Shown: positions 51,125 through 59,053 of the stretch, in pieces
How the letters are laid out: every line of letters begins with the position of its first letter
How positions within the stretch are numbered: the stretch's first letter is position 1
Origin: Roseitranquillus sp963776845
GTDB taxonomy: Bacteria; Pseudomonadota; Alphaproteobacteria; Rhodobacterales; Rhodobacteraceae
Length of the DNA: 64,000 nucleotides
Direction of reading: 5' to 3'
NCBI GenBank assembly: GCA_963776845.1
Contig: CAVZOJ010000003.1
Location: 558,001-622,000 of the forward strand
The notes under the pieces: generated by a model
Databases searched by the model: none
The model's input: only the letters and a program-made list of their open reading frames with translations
What the model was told of the DNA's origin: nothing
Made by a program: the position numbers and the translations under genes

Positions 51125-51628
51125 TCAGTCGAGCAGGCCCTCCGGAAGGTCGGCCACGAGGCGGCCGGAAGCCAGGTTCACGGTCGGGACCGTGGCCTGC
51201 GTAAATGGAAGCAGGAAGGTCCCGGATCCCGCCTCCGGCGCGATCTCGAGCAGGTCGCCCGCACCGTGGTCGTGAACGGCGCGGACACGGCCAATGCGGG
51301 CGCCGCCGGTGTCGACGACCTCCAGCCCGACCAGGTCCGCGTGATAGAATTCGTCGTCCGGAAGCGACGGCAGCCGATCGCGCGGAACGTAAAGGCGCGT
51401 GCCACGCAACGCGTCCGCCGCTTCCTTCGACGAGACGTTGGATAGGCGCGCCGAGAACCCGTCCTTGATCGGCGCGCCCAGCACCACGTCGTAGACGCGC
51501 CCGGTCTCGTCCGTCAGCGGGGAGTAGTCGGCGAGGGCGGCAGGCTCGGCGGTGAAGCTCTTGAGCCGGACCTCGCCCCGTACGCCATAGGCGCCCACGA
51601 CCGCCGCGACGCAGACCTTGTCAGCCAA
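51125..51628 (-). CDS. rimM: Ribosome maturation factor RimM
   Basis: 167 residues if translation starts at the TTG at 51628, which overlaps the stop of the EVE gene. The protein sequence begins properly there ('ADKVCVAAVVGAYGVRGEVR') and no ATG or GTG is available nearby. N-terminal RimM barrel ('KDGFSARLSNVSSKEAADAL' stretch) and C-terminal PRC barrel ('HADLVGLEVVDTGGARIGRV', 'LLPFTQATVPTVNLASGRLV'). It binds uS19 and assists 30S assembly and 16S processing. Confidence 0.92.
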   Translation of the reverse strand: MADKVCVAAVVGAYGVRGEVRLKSFTAEPAALADYSPLTDETGRVYDVVLGAPIKDGFSARLSNVSSKEAADALRGTRLYVPRDRLPSLPDDEFYHADLVGLEVVDTGGARIGRVRAVHDHGAGDLLEIAPEAGSGTFLLPFTQATVPTVNLASGRLVADLPEGLLD

Positions 51629-52037
51629 GGCCCATCGCCCTGGCGATCCGCGCGTAATCCGCTTCGCCGATCGAGAAGCGGCCGCCGCGAAAGGCCATGC
51701 CCCAGTTCTTGCGACGCCCGGCAAGAAACTCGAGTTCGTCGAGCATCGGCCGTACCGGAACCTCGCGGACGGTGTCGTAGTCCGCGTCGCGCACCCAGCC
51801 CGTGCCCCGGGCACCGTAGTCGCGCGGCCGGGCGGTCTCGCCCGTGACGGTGGCATGGGCCACGAAGGCCTGCACGGGATCGCCGTCGGGCTCGGTTCGT
51901 GGCGCATAGTAGATGACCGTGTCGCCGGGCGAGAGGCTGTCGACCAAAGACCTCTTGCCGTGGCCGAAGGCGACGAACCCCTCTCGCGCCGCGATCGCGA
52001 CCTGCATCCGGTGAACGACGCCGATGACGTGGACCAT
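51621..52037 (-). CDS. EVE-domain protein
   Basis: 138 residues from the ATG at 52037 ('MVHVIGVVHRMQVAIAAREG'). EVE domains are PUA-like barrels that read modified bases in RNA or DNA. Marks seen here are the opening 'VHVIGVVHR', 'LSPGDTVIYYAPRTEPDG', 'VQAFVAHATVTGE' and 'WGMAFRGGRFSIGEADYARI'. It sits between rpsP and rimM, coupled to rimM by overlap, so it is expressed with the ribosome-maturation genes. A role in sensing modified RNA is inferred from the fold and the context only. Confidence 0.82.
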   Translation of the reverse strand: MVHVIGVVHRMQVAIAAREGFVAFGHGKRSLVDSLSPGDTVIYYAPRTEPDGDPVQAFVAHATVTGETARPRDYGARGTGWVRDADYDTVREVPVRPMLDELEFLAGRRKNWGMAFRGGRFSIGEADYARIARAMGLG

Positions 52038-52074
52038 CGTGCGACCTAGCAGTACGGGCGTCCGCCCGCACCGA

Positions 52075-52437
52075 TCACTCGGTGGTCTCTTCGGCCGGCG
52101 CGGCATCCCTCGCGGCACGCTCTTCCGCGCGTTCCTTGGCCTTGGCGCCGGGGACGGCCTTCTTGGGGTTGTTGCGCTCGGTCTTCGGGCGGGCGCCCGC
52201 GGCCTCGAGGAACCGGCTCACGCGATCGGTCGGCTGCGCGCCCCTGTCGAGCCAGTGCTGCACCCGCTCCATGTCGATCTTCACGCGGTCCTCGCTGTCC
52301 TTGGGTAGCAGCGGGCTGTAGGTTCCCAGCTTCTCGATGAAGCGGCCGTCGCGGGCCATCCGGCTGTCGGCGGCGACGATCGAGTAGTGCGGACGCTTCT
52401 TCGAGCCGCCGCGGGCGAGACGAATCTTCATGGCCAT
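52075..52437 (-). CDS. rpsP: Ribosomal protein bS16
   Basis: 120 residues: 'MKIRLARGGSKKRPHYSIVA', 'ADSRMARDGRFIEKLGTYSP' and 'VQHWLDRGAQPTDRVSRFLE', then an Ala/Glu/Lys-rich tail typical of alphaproteobacterial bS16. Small-subunit assembly protein. The ATG at 52437 is preceded by AGGAGAACACGCA; the chorismate mutase gene ends 11 bp upstream. Confidence 0.95.
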   Translation of the reverse strand: MAMKIRLARGGSKKRPHYSIVAADSRMARDGRFIEKLGTYSPLLPKDSEDRVKIDMERVQHWLDRGAQPTDRVSRFLEAAGARPKTERNNPKKAVPGAKAKERAEERAARDAAPAEETTE

Positions 52438-52448
52438 TGCGTGTTCTC

Positions 52449-52739
52449 CTAGCTGTTCTGGCGATGTGCTTCGTGGTGTCGGATGACCTTCGAGATGATG
52501 AAAGTCAGGAATTCTCGGGCCAGTTCGGGATCGAGGTCGGCCTCGATGGCGAGCTTCTCCAGCCGCGCGATCTGCTCGGCCTCGCGGTTGGGGTCCGACG
52601 GCGGGATGTCGTGCGCGGCCTTCAGCCGGCCGACCTCCTGCGTGTGCTTGAACCGCTCTCCCAGCGTGTAGACAAGGATCGCATCCAGCCTGTCGATCGA
52701 CTCGCGATGGTTCTTTAGCAACGTCTTCGGGTCGGTCAT
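52449..52739 (-). CDS. Chorismate mutase, AroQ class
   Basis: 96 residues, all helical. The AroQ pattern shows Arg in 'RESIDRLDAILVYTLGERFK' and the Lys/Arg pair in 'HTQEVGRLKAAHDIPPSDPNREAEQ', with Glu/Gln in the last helix. It converts chorismate to prephenate on the way to Phe and Tyr. Its place between ffh and rpsP is common in Rhodobacterales. Overlaps the GNAT gene upstream by 4 bp (ATGA). Confidence 0.88.
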   Translation of the reverse strand: MTDPKTLLKNHRESIDRLDAILVYTLGERFKHTQEVGRLKAAHDIPPSDPNREAEQIARLEKLAIEADLDPELAREFLTFIISKVIRHHEAHRQNS

Positions 52740-53266
52740 GCGGCCATCTCCGGCGAGGGGTGGCGGAAGACGTCGAGGGGGCCGAGCGTCGCGTGAGCGT
52801 AGTCCCCGTCCCGTTCCGCTCCCAGCCGTCGGGCAAGCGCGATCGAACGCGTGTTGTCCGGCGCAATCAAGCTGATGGCGGTGCGCCAGCCGAGGACGTC
52901 GTAGGCGTAGTCCAGTGCTGCGCGCGCCGCTTCCTCGGCCAGCCCGCGCCCCTCGGCGGAGGCGAAGATGGACCATGCGATCTCGGGCTCGGGCCAACCT
53001 TCGGAAAAGAACGGGCCGACGACGCCGAGCGGCGAGTCGGTGCTGCGATCGGCGACCATCCACCGCCCGAAGCCGCGAAGATGCCAATGACCGATAAGCG
53101 CTCCAAGCTGCTGAAACGCCTCCGGCCGCGTGAAGGGGCCGCCCAGAGACCGCGCGCGGTCAGAGCCACGGAACTCGGCAAAGGCGACAAAGTCCTCGAT
53201 GCAGGGCGCCCGTAGCGTCAGCCGCCGCGTCCAGAGCGTCGGGATGCGGATCACCGTCTCGCTCAC
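52736..53266 (-). CDS. GNAT N-acetyltransferase (RimJ-like), first of three
   Basis: 176 residues with the acetyltransferase_3 pattern: 'LWTRRLTLRAPCIEDFVAFA', acetyl-CoA loop 'EGRGLAEEAARAALDYAYDV', and 'ISLIAPDNTRSIALARRLGA'. Members acetylate protein N-termini or small amines; the substrate is unknown. It is clearly related to the next two genes, and all three overlap by 4 bp, so they arose by tandem duplication and are translated together. Confidence 0.85.
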   Translation of the reverse strand: MSETVIRIPTLWTRRLTLRAPCIEDFVAFAEFRGSDRARSLGGPFTRPEAFQQLGALIGHWHLRGFGRWMVADRSTDSPLGVVGPFFSEGWPEPEIAWSIFASAEGRGLAEEAARAALDYAYDVLGWRTAISLIAPDNTRSIALARRLGAERDGDYAHATLGPLDVFRHPSPEMAA

Positions 53267-53793
53267 GCCGGCCTCGCGTGCCGATAGACAAGGAGGTCGG
53301 GGTCAGGCCTCGGCGCGTCATTGTTGAGGGTCGCGCCAAGCCGCCGCGCCACCTCGATCGAACGCGCATTGTCGCGGTCGATGTAGCTGACCGCCGTCGG
53401 CCAGCCGAGATCGACATGCACGTGGTGCAGGACGGCGCGCGCAGCCTCGGTGATGTAGCCCTTGCCCTCGGCCGCGGCGGACCAGAGTGTCCACGCGATT
53501 TCCGGCTCGGGCCAATCACCGGGGTACCACGGCCCCACCTGACCGAGCGGCGTCGGGTCATCATGCAGCTGCAGGACGAAACCACCGCACCCCCGGATCA
53601 GCCAGTGGCCCAGAAGCGTCGCGAAGGATCGCCACTGACGCCCGCGGTCCAGCGGTCCGCCGACGAAGTGCGAGCGCTCATCGCCGATGAAGGCGGCCCA
53701 GGCGGCCTCGTCAGACACCTTGGGTGAACGCAGGATCAGCCGCTCGGTCTTGAGCACTGGCGTGCCCATCAGCGTCTCGAGATCCCGGTTCAC
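53263..53793 (-). CDS. GNAT N-acetyltransferase (RimJ-like), second of three
   Basis: 176 residues from a GTG at 53793 that overlaps the upstream stop; the ATG at 53769 ('MGTPVLKTERLILRSPKVSD') is an alternative start. Acetyl-CoA loop 'EGKGYITEAARAVLHHVHVD' and 'VSYIDRDNARSIEVARRLGA'. The central 'GPLDRGRQWRSFATLLGHWLIRGCGGFVL' matches the equivalent stretch of the first paralogue. Confidence 0.83.
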   Translation of the reverse strand: MNRDLETLMGTPVLKTERLILRSPKVSDEAAWAAFIGDERSHFVGGPLDRGRQWRSFATLLGHWLIRGCGGFVLQLHDDPTPLGQVGPWYPGDWPEPEIAWTLWSAAAEGKGYITEAARAVLHHVHVDLGWPTAVSYIDRDNARSIEVARRLGATLNNDAPRPDPDLLVYRHARPA

Positions 53794-54302
53794 GCCGCCC
53801 TCGTACCCACGGTCAGATTGTGCAGCATGACGATGTCTGTCGCATCGAGGCCAGGACGCGCGCATCGCACCGCCCCCAAACGTTCCGCCAAGGCGATGGA
53901 GCGGACGTTGTCAGGGTCGATGTAGCTGACGATCTCAGACAGGCCGATCGCATCGCGCGCCCACTCGACGACACGGCGTGCGGCCTCGGATGCAAGGCCG
54001 CGACCCTCCGCCTCGGGAACGACGAACCAGCCGAGCTCGACCTCAGGGTAATGCGGCGGGTGGTAGAGACCGACCTCGCCGACATAGCGCCGGTCGCGAT
54101 CATCGAGCGAGAAAGGCCCGTAGCCAAGGAGCGGCCACTGTCCGACCTCCGAGGCCCAGATGCGCCAGGCCTCGGCACGACTTTTCGGCCCGCCCTCCCA
54201 GCGCGACCGGTCCGAGACGTAGAACGCCGCCCGATGCTCGAAGTCTGCCAGCACCGGCATGCGCAGCGTCAGCCGCTCGGTATGCAGGGTCGGAGCTGTC
54301 AC
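53790..54302 (-). CDS. GNAT N-acetyltransferase (RimJ-like), third of three
   Basis: 170 residues: 'LHTERLTLRMPVLADFEHRA', acetyl-CoA loop 'EGRGLASEAARRVVEWARDA' and 'VSYIDPDNVRSIALAERLGA'. Its ATG at 54302 overlaps the ffh stop (ATGA), so the trio is coupled to ffh. Related to its two downstream neighbours but more diverged at the C-terminus. Confidence 0.84.
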   Translation of the reverse strand: MTAPTLHTERLTLRMPVLADFEHRAAFYVSDRSRWEGGPKSRAEAWRIWASEVGQWPLLGYGPFSLDDRDRRYVGEVGLYHPPHYPEVELGWFVVPEAEGRGLASEAARRVVEWARDAIGLSEIVSYIDPDNVRSIALAERLGAVRCARPGLDATDIVMLHNLTVGTRAA

Positions 54303-55762
54303 CGCTTCTTGCCAAGACCGGACAGGCCGGGGGGCAGGCCACCGCCCGTGCCCGGCATTCCGCCCATCTGCTTCGCCGCGGCCTCGATCGCCGCCGGGTC
54401 CTGCGGCATGCCGCCCTTGCCGAACATGCCGCCCATCTGGCGCATCAGGCCCTTGGCGCCACCGCGGCCGAGCTTTTTCATCACGTCAGCCATCTGGCGC
54501 TGCATCTTGAGAAGCTTGTTGAGCTCGCTGACCTCCAACCCGGCGCCCGCCGCAATCCGCTTCTTGCGGCTCGCCTGGAGGATCGCCGGGTTCGCCCGCT
54601 CGCGCTTGGTCATCGAGTTGATCAGCGCGATCTGGCGACGGATGACGCTGTCGTCGAAGCCTGCAGCCTGCATCTGCTTCTGCATCTTCCCCATGCCGGG
54701 CATCATGCTCATCATGCCCTCCATGCCGCCCATCTTGGTCATTTGCTCGAGCTGACCGCGGAGGTCGTTCATGTTGAACTGACCCTTTTGAAAGCGCTTC
54801 ATCATGCGCTCGGCCTGTTCGGCCTCGAGCGTCTGTTGCGCCTTCTCGACCAGCGCGACGATGTCGCCCATGCCGAGGATGCGGCCCGAGATCCGCTCGG
54901 GGTCGAACTCCTCCAACGCGTCGAGCTTCTCGCCGACGCCGACGAACTTGATCGGCTTGCCGGTGACCGCGCGCATCGACAGCGCCGCGCCGCCGCGGCC
55001 ATCGCCGTCCATCCGTGTCAGGATGACGCCCGAGATGCCGACGGTGCGGTCGAACTCTTCCGCCACCTCGACCGCGACCTGGCCGGTCAGGCCGTCGACC
55101 ACCAGCAGCGTCTCGCGCGGCTCGGTCACCGCGCGAACCTCGGCCACCTCGTCCATCAGGGTGCGGTCGATCTGCAGCCGGCCGGCGGTGTCGAGCATCA
55201 CCACGTCGTAGCCGCCCAAGGACGCCTGCTGCTTCGCCCGCTTGGCGATCTGCACCGCCGTCTGGCCGGGCACGATCGGCAGCGTATCGACGCCGATCTG
55301 CTGGCCGAGGATCGCCAGCTGCTCCATCGCCGCCGGGCGGTTGGTGTCGAGCGACGCCATCAGCACCCGCTTGCCCTCGCGCTCCTTCAGCCGCTTGGCG
55401 AGCTTGCCGGTGGTCGTCGTCTTGCCGCCGCCCTGCAGACCCACCATCAGGATCGGCGCCGGCGCGTTGTCGATACGCAGCCGCCCCGGCTCGCCGTCGC
55501 CCGAAAGCGTCGCGACCAGCTCATCATGAACGATCTTCACCACCTGCTGGCCCGGCGTGACCGACTTCGTGACCGCCTGGCCGGTGGCCTTCGTCTGCAC
55601 CCGCTTGACGAAGTCGCGCGCCACCGGCAGCGAAACGTCGGCCTCGAGCAGCGCCGTCCGCACCTCGCGCAGCGCCGTCTTGACGTCTTCCTCGGAGAGC
55701 GCGCCCTGCTTGGTCAGGCGATCGAAGACGCCAGACAGGCGTTCGGACAGGTTCTCGAACAT
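54299..55762 (-). CDS. ffh: Signal recognition particle protein Ffh
   Basis: 487 residues from the ATG at 55762, after GAGGAGG. N domain ('MFENLSERLSGVFDRLTKQG'), G domain with G1 'GLQGGGKTTTTGKLAKRLKE', G3 'DTAGRLQIDRTLMDEVAEV', G4 region 'GVILTRMDGDGRGGAALSMR' (usually TK.D; here TRMD) and 'GKPIKFVGVGEKLDALEEFD'. The methionine-rich M domain follows ('MEGMMSMMPGMGKMQKQMQA'), ending in a Gly/Pro/Met tail. It binds 4.5S RNA and signal sequences of nascent membrane proteins. First gene of the long minus-strand operon. Confidence 0.96.
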   Translation of the reverse strand: MFENLSERLSGVFDRLTKQGALSEEDVKTALREVRTALLEADVSLPVARDFVKRVQTKATGQAVTKSVTPGQQVVKIVHDELVATLSGDGEPGRLRIDNAPAPILMVGLQGGGKTTTTGKLAKRLKEREGKRVLMASLDTNRPAAMEQLAILGQQIGVDTLPIVPGQTAVQIAKRAKQQASLGGYDVVMLDTAGRLQIDRTLMDEVAEVRAVTEPRETLLVVDGLTGQVAVEVAEEFDRTVGISGVILTRMDGDGRGGAALSMRAVTGKPIKFVGVGEKLDALEEFDPERISGRILGMGDIVALVEKAQQTLEAEQAERMMKRFQKGQFNMNDLRGQLEQMTKMGGMEGMMSMMPGMGKMQKQMQAAGFDDSVIRRQIALINSMTKRERANPAILQASRKKRIAAGAGLEVSELNKLLKMQRQMADVMKKLGRGGAKGLMRQMGGMFGKGGMPQDPAAIEAAAKQMGGMPGTGGGLPPGLSGLGKKR

Positions 55763-56000
55763 CTCGCGGCCTCCTCTCGACCTCCGCCCCGATCTGGGAT
55801 CGGAGCCGCCAAACGCCAAACGCGCCCGTGGGCGAAACTCGCTGACGGACGGCGATCCCGAGCAGACCCGGGACCGGAAGCCTGACACACTTCCGGATGG
55901 GCGTCCGCGTAAGCAAGGGCGCGGCACGTGTCAAGCCGCAAGGCCTGCTGGATCGGCCGGCTCTTGCCTCGGCCCATCTCTTCGGAGATTCCTCCAAGGC

Positions 56001-56879
56001 ATGACCATCACGACTTGGGACGAGATTCGCACGGCCTTCCACGTCGCTCGTGCCGGAACCGTCAGCGGCGCGGCCGAGGCGCTGGGCGTGCATCACGCGA
56101 CGGTCATCCGCCACATCGACGCGCTGGAGCGGCGCCTCGGCGCCAAGCTGTTCCAGCGCCATGCGCGGGGCTACACGCCGACCGAGGCCGGGCTTGACCT
56201 CCTGAACGTGGGCCAGGCGACGGAAGATCAGCTGGCCCAGCTCGCCGGACGCATCCGCGGCCGCGGAGAGGACGTGAGCGGCGATCTCGTCGTGACGTCG
56301 TTGCCAAGCCTCTCTCCACGGATGGCGCCGGCCCTCGTGAGGTTCAGGTCGCGCCATCCGGTCCTGACGGTGCGCTACCTGACCGGCGAGAGGCTGTTCC
56401 GCCTGGAGTACGGCGAGGCGCACGTTGCCGTGCGCGCGGGCCCGCCGCCGGAGGAGCCCGACAATGTCGTTCAGCCCTTCGCGCATCAGTCGATCGGGCT
56501 CTACGCGAGCGAAGCTTACCTCGCCGAGCGCGGGATGCCCGAAAATGACGAGGCTCTCGCGCGCCACGACTTCATCGGATTCGACGGGGCGGAAGGGCGG
56601 GCGCCGTTCGTCAAGTGGATGAACGCGCAGGTCGCGCCGGAGCGAATCTTGTTCCGGGTCAGTGATCCCCACTCGGCGCGAGACGCTGTGCTCGCCGGTG
56701 CAGGCCTCGGCTTCGTATCAAGCTGGGACGCGGAACGGTTTCCGACTCTGGTCCCGGTCATGCCGGCTCGTGAGGAATGGGGGGCTGACCTGTGGCTCGT
56801 GACCCACGTCGATCTGCACCGCACCAACAAGGTCCAGGCGTTCCTGAACTTCCTCAAGTCGGATGTGCGCGATTGGTAG
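56001..56879 (+). CDS. LysR-family transcriptional regulator
   Basis: 292 residues from the ATG at 56001. Winged helix-turn-helix at residues 5-65 ('FHVARAGTVSGAAEALGVHHATVIRHIDALERRLGAKLFQRH'), then a LysR substrate-binding domain ('GDLVVTSLPSLSPRMAPALV', 'ILFRVSDPHSARDAVLAGAG'). Divergent from ffh with 238 bp between, so its own promoter lies there. Targets unknown; the two 22-residue proteins follow 64 bp downstream on the same strand. Confidence 0.88.
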   Translation: MTITTWDEIRTAFHVARAGTVSGAAEALGVHHATVIRHIDALERRLGAKLFQRHARGYTPTEAGLDLLNVGQATEDQLAQLAGRIRGRGEDVSGDLVVTSLPSLSPRMAPALVRFRSRHPVLTVRYLTGERLFRLEYGEAHVAVRAGPPPEEPDNVVQPFAHQSIGLYASEAYLAERGMPENDEALARHDFIGFDGAEGRAPFVKWMNAQVAPERILFRVSDPHSARDAVLAGAGLGFVSSWDAERFPTLVPVMPAREEWGADLWLVTHVDLHRTNKVQAFLNFLKSDVRDW

Positions 56880-56943
56880 GCCACGGAACCGAAGCGCAGT
56901 CCCCGCGGTTCTAGTCGGCAAATCAAGACGCGAGGGGTCTTCC

Positions 56944-57012
56944 ATGAACGCAATCATCTATCTGGTCGGGCTGGTCGTGATCGTCCTTGCGATCGTGAAC
57001 TTCGTGGCGTGA
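56944..57012 (+). CDS. 22-residue single-helix membrane protein, first of a tandem pair
   Basis: MNAIIYLVGLVVIVLAIVNF followed by VA and a TGA stop: one membrane helix and almost nothing else. A ribosome site (GAGGGG) stands 9 bp before the ATG. The neighbour at 57047 has the same length and pattern (MN.IIY.VGLVVIV.AIV.FV), which is strong evidence that both are translated. No family assigned. Confidence 0.7.
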   Translation: MNAIIYLVGLVVIVLAIVNFVA

Positions 57013-57028
57013 ACTGAACCAGGCGATT

Positions 57029-57466
57029 TCAAGAAGGGAGTCCATCGTGAACCAGATCATCTACATTGTCGGCCTCGTCGTCATTGTCGTCGCGATCGTG
57101 AGCTTCGTCCTCTAGGCCCTCGGCCCGCAGGAAACGCTCGAACGCATCGAAGTCGAGCGGCTCGAGCGCTCCGAAGCTCGTCAACCAGACGGAGACGTCG
57201 CGCATCGCCTCCGTTTGCAACTTGCACCAAGTGACCCGACCGCGCCGCTCTCGGCAGATGAGGCCGGCGCGATCGAGAACCATCAGGTGCTTGCTGACGC
57301 CGGCAAGCGACATCCCGAAGGGTTCCGCCACGTCGGTGACGGCCATGTCGTCCTCCAGCAACAGGTGCAGGATGCGCCTGCGCGTCGGGTCGGCCAGTGC
57401 GGCAAAGATCATGTCGAGCTTGGCGGACATCCGGTGCCGCATGCGGTACGGCGGCAGGTTGGTCAA
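57029..57466 (-). CDS. ArsR-family winged-helix regulator
   Basis: 145 residues if started at the TTG at 57466; ATGs at 57442 and 57430 give shorter forms. The helix-turn-helix core 'LDMIFAALADPTRRRILHLL', 'VTDVAEPFGMSLAGVSKHLM' and 'VLDRAGLICRERRGRVTWCK' is of the type that lacks the metal-binding Cys of ArsR itself, so it is probably a non-metal sensor. The last 30 residues ('DDNDDEADNVDDLVHDG') are extremely acidic and exactly antisense to the second micro-protein gene, so the true 3' end is uncertain in function though not in frame. Confidence 0.8.
   Translation of the reverse strand: MTNLPPYRMRHRMSAKLDMIFAALADPTRRRILHLLLEDDMAVTDVAEPFGMSLAGVSKHLMVLDRAGLICRERRGRVTWCKLQTEAMRDVSVWLTSFGALEPLDFDAFERFLRAEGLEDEAHDRDDNDDEADNVDDLVHDGLPS
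57047..57115 (+). CDS. 22-residue single-helix membrane protein, second of a tandem pair
   Basis: GTG start with AGAAGGGAG upstream; MNQIIYIVGLVVIVVAIVSF then VL and a TAG stop. It differs from its twin at 6 of 22 residues, all conservative. It lies antisense to the last 30 codons of the ArsR-type gene. Confidence 0.7.
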   Translation: MNQIIYIVGLVVIVVAIVSFVL

Positions 57467-57629
57467 CCCGACGGTTGAACATGGGCATGGTCCGCCAGCG
57501 AGGCTGGGCGAGCGCCGTGCAGAGAAAAGTCTTTTTCCTTCAGATGCTTAAACTTTGGCATGGGTGAGTTGACTCGGCCGACGCCCCTGCATACCGTCGC
57601 CGCCGATATTATGGAGGGAGCTTTGAGCC

Positions 57630-57965
57630 ATGGCGGAGCGGCCGCAGGCGGAAAGCGCTCGCTCTCTCGACGAGCGGATCGCGGCGGCCAAGGCCAAGCA
57701 AGCGCCCAAGCCTCGTTCGGACGAGCATTATTCGCGGGCGAACCTCGCCTGGCGAATGGTGATTGAACTCGTGGCCGGTCTGGCGATCGGCTTCGGCATC
57801 GGCTACGGGCTCGACGTGCTCTTCGGCACGTTGCCGTGGCTGCTGGTATTCTTCACCCTGGCCGGGTTTGCCGCAGGGGTGAAGACGATGATGCGGACCG
57901 CGCAAGAGGTTTCGCAAGAGGATGCGCCGAACGGCGCGAGGGATGGGACGAACCATGGCGATTGA
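57630..57965 (+). CDS. atpI: F0F1 ATP synthase assembly protein AtpI
   Basis: 111 residues. Charged N-terminus ('SLDERIAAAKAKQAPKPRSD'), then two membrane helices: 'MVIELVAGLAIGFGIGYGLD' and 'WLLVFFTLAGFAAGVKTMMR', the AtpI pattern of alphaproteobacteria. It helps assemble the c-ring or takes part in Mg2+ handling. It overlaps atpB by 11 bp and begins the F0 operon; the promoter must lie in the 160 bp before it. Confidence 0.9.
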   Translation: MAERPQAESARSLDERIAAAKAKQAPKPRSDEHYSRANLAWRMVIELVAGLAIGFGIGYGLDVLFGTLPWLLVFFTLAGFAAGVKTMMRTAQEVSQEDAPNGARDGTNHGD

Positions 57966-58728
57966 GACTGACACCGCACATGGGACCGAATCTGCGGGAC
58001 CTGGAAGCAACATCCACCCGATGGACCAATTCATCGTCGAACCGCTTTTTGGCGATGGCCCGGTTCATTGGTACACGCCGACGAACGTCACGCTCTGGAT
58101 GGCGATCACGGTGGCCTGTGTGGCCGGCTTGCTCGTCCTCGGCACGCGCGGGCGTGCCATCGTGCCCACCCGCTTCCAGTCGATTGCCGAGCTCGCGTAC
58201 GGTTTCGTCCACAAGATGGTGGAGGACGTCGCGGGACGCGAAGGGCTGAAGTATTTTCCCTACATCATGACCTTGTTCATGTTCATCGTCTTCGCGAACT
58301 TCCTCGGGCTGATCCCGATGGCGTTCACCACGACGTCTCACATCGCGGTCACGGCGGTCTTGGCGCTGGCGGTCTTCATCAGCGTGACGGTGCTGGGCTT
58401 CGTCAAGCACGGTGCCTCGTTCCTCGAGTTGTTCTGGGTTAAGTCCGCGCCGCTCGCGCTTCGACCGGTTCTCGCCATCATCGAGCTCATTTCCTACTTC
58501 GTGCGCCCGGTAAGTCACTCGATCCGACTTGGCGGCAACATGATGGCCGGCCACGCGGTCATAAAGGTCTTCGCCGGGTTCGCTGTTTCGGCGCTTATCG
58601 CGCCGATCTCGATCCTCGCCATCACGGCAATCTACGGGCTGGAGGTGATGGTCTGCTTCATTCAGGCCTACGTCTTCACGATCCTGACATGCGTCTACCT
58701 GAAGGACGCGCTTCATCCGCATCACTGA
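57955..58728 (+). CDS. atpB: ATP synthase F0 subunit a
   Basis: 257 residues from the ATG at 57955. Five to six membrane helices. The essential Arg lies in 'LISYFVRPVSHSIRLGGNMM' and the matching helix is 'ILAITAIYGLEVMVCFIQAY'. Opening 'PMDQFIVEPLFGDGPVHWYT' is typical of alphaproteobacteria. It forms the proton half-channels against the c-ring. Confidence 0.96.
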   Translation: MAIETDTAHGTESAGPGSNIHPMDQFIVEPLFGDGPVHWYTPTNVTLWMAITVACVAGLLVLGTRGRAIVPTRFQSIAELAYGFVHKMVEDVAGREGLKYFPYIMTLFMFIVFANFLGLIPMAFTTTSHIAVTAVLALAVFISVTVLGFVKHGASFLELFWVKSAPLALRPVLAIIELISYFVRPVSHSIRLGGNMMAGHAVIKVFAGFAVSALIAPISILAITAIYGLEVMVCFIQAYVFTILTCVYLKDALHPHH

Positions 58729-58762
58729 CTTCAACGAACTTCCAAGCCAAGGAGCACACGTC

Positions 58763-58999
58763 ATGGAAGGCGATATCGCGAACATGGGGCAGTTCATCGG
58801 TGCCGGCCTCGCCGCCATCGGATCCGGCGCTTCGGCCATCGGTGTCGGGCACGTAGCCGGGAACTTCCTTTCCGGCGCTCTGCGCAACCCGTCGGCGGCC
58901 GGTGGCCAAACCGCCACGCTCTTCATCGGGATCGCATTTGCAGAAGCGCTGGGCATCTTCTCGTTCCTCGTCGCACTTCTTCTGATGTTCGCCGTCTGA
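58763..58999 (+). CDS. atpE: ATP synthase F0 subunit c
   Basis: 78 residues, hairpin of two helices: 'GQFIGAGLAAIGSGASAIGV', conserved loop 'ALRNPSAAGGQ', and the proton-carrying Glu in 'IAFAEALGIFSFLVALLLMF'. Rotating ring subunit. Good AAGGAG ribosome site ahead of the ATG. Confidence 0.97.
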   Translation: MEGDIANMGQFIGAGLAAIGSGASAIGVGHVAGNFLSGALRNPSAAGGQTATLFIGIAFAEALGIFSFLVALLLMFAV

Positions 59000-59053
59000 A
59001 GACGTTACCGGCGGGCCCTCCGGCCCGCCCGCTGACAACGGGAGTAGTGGTTG

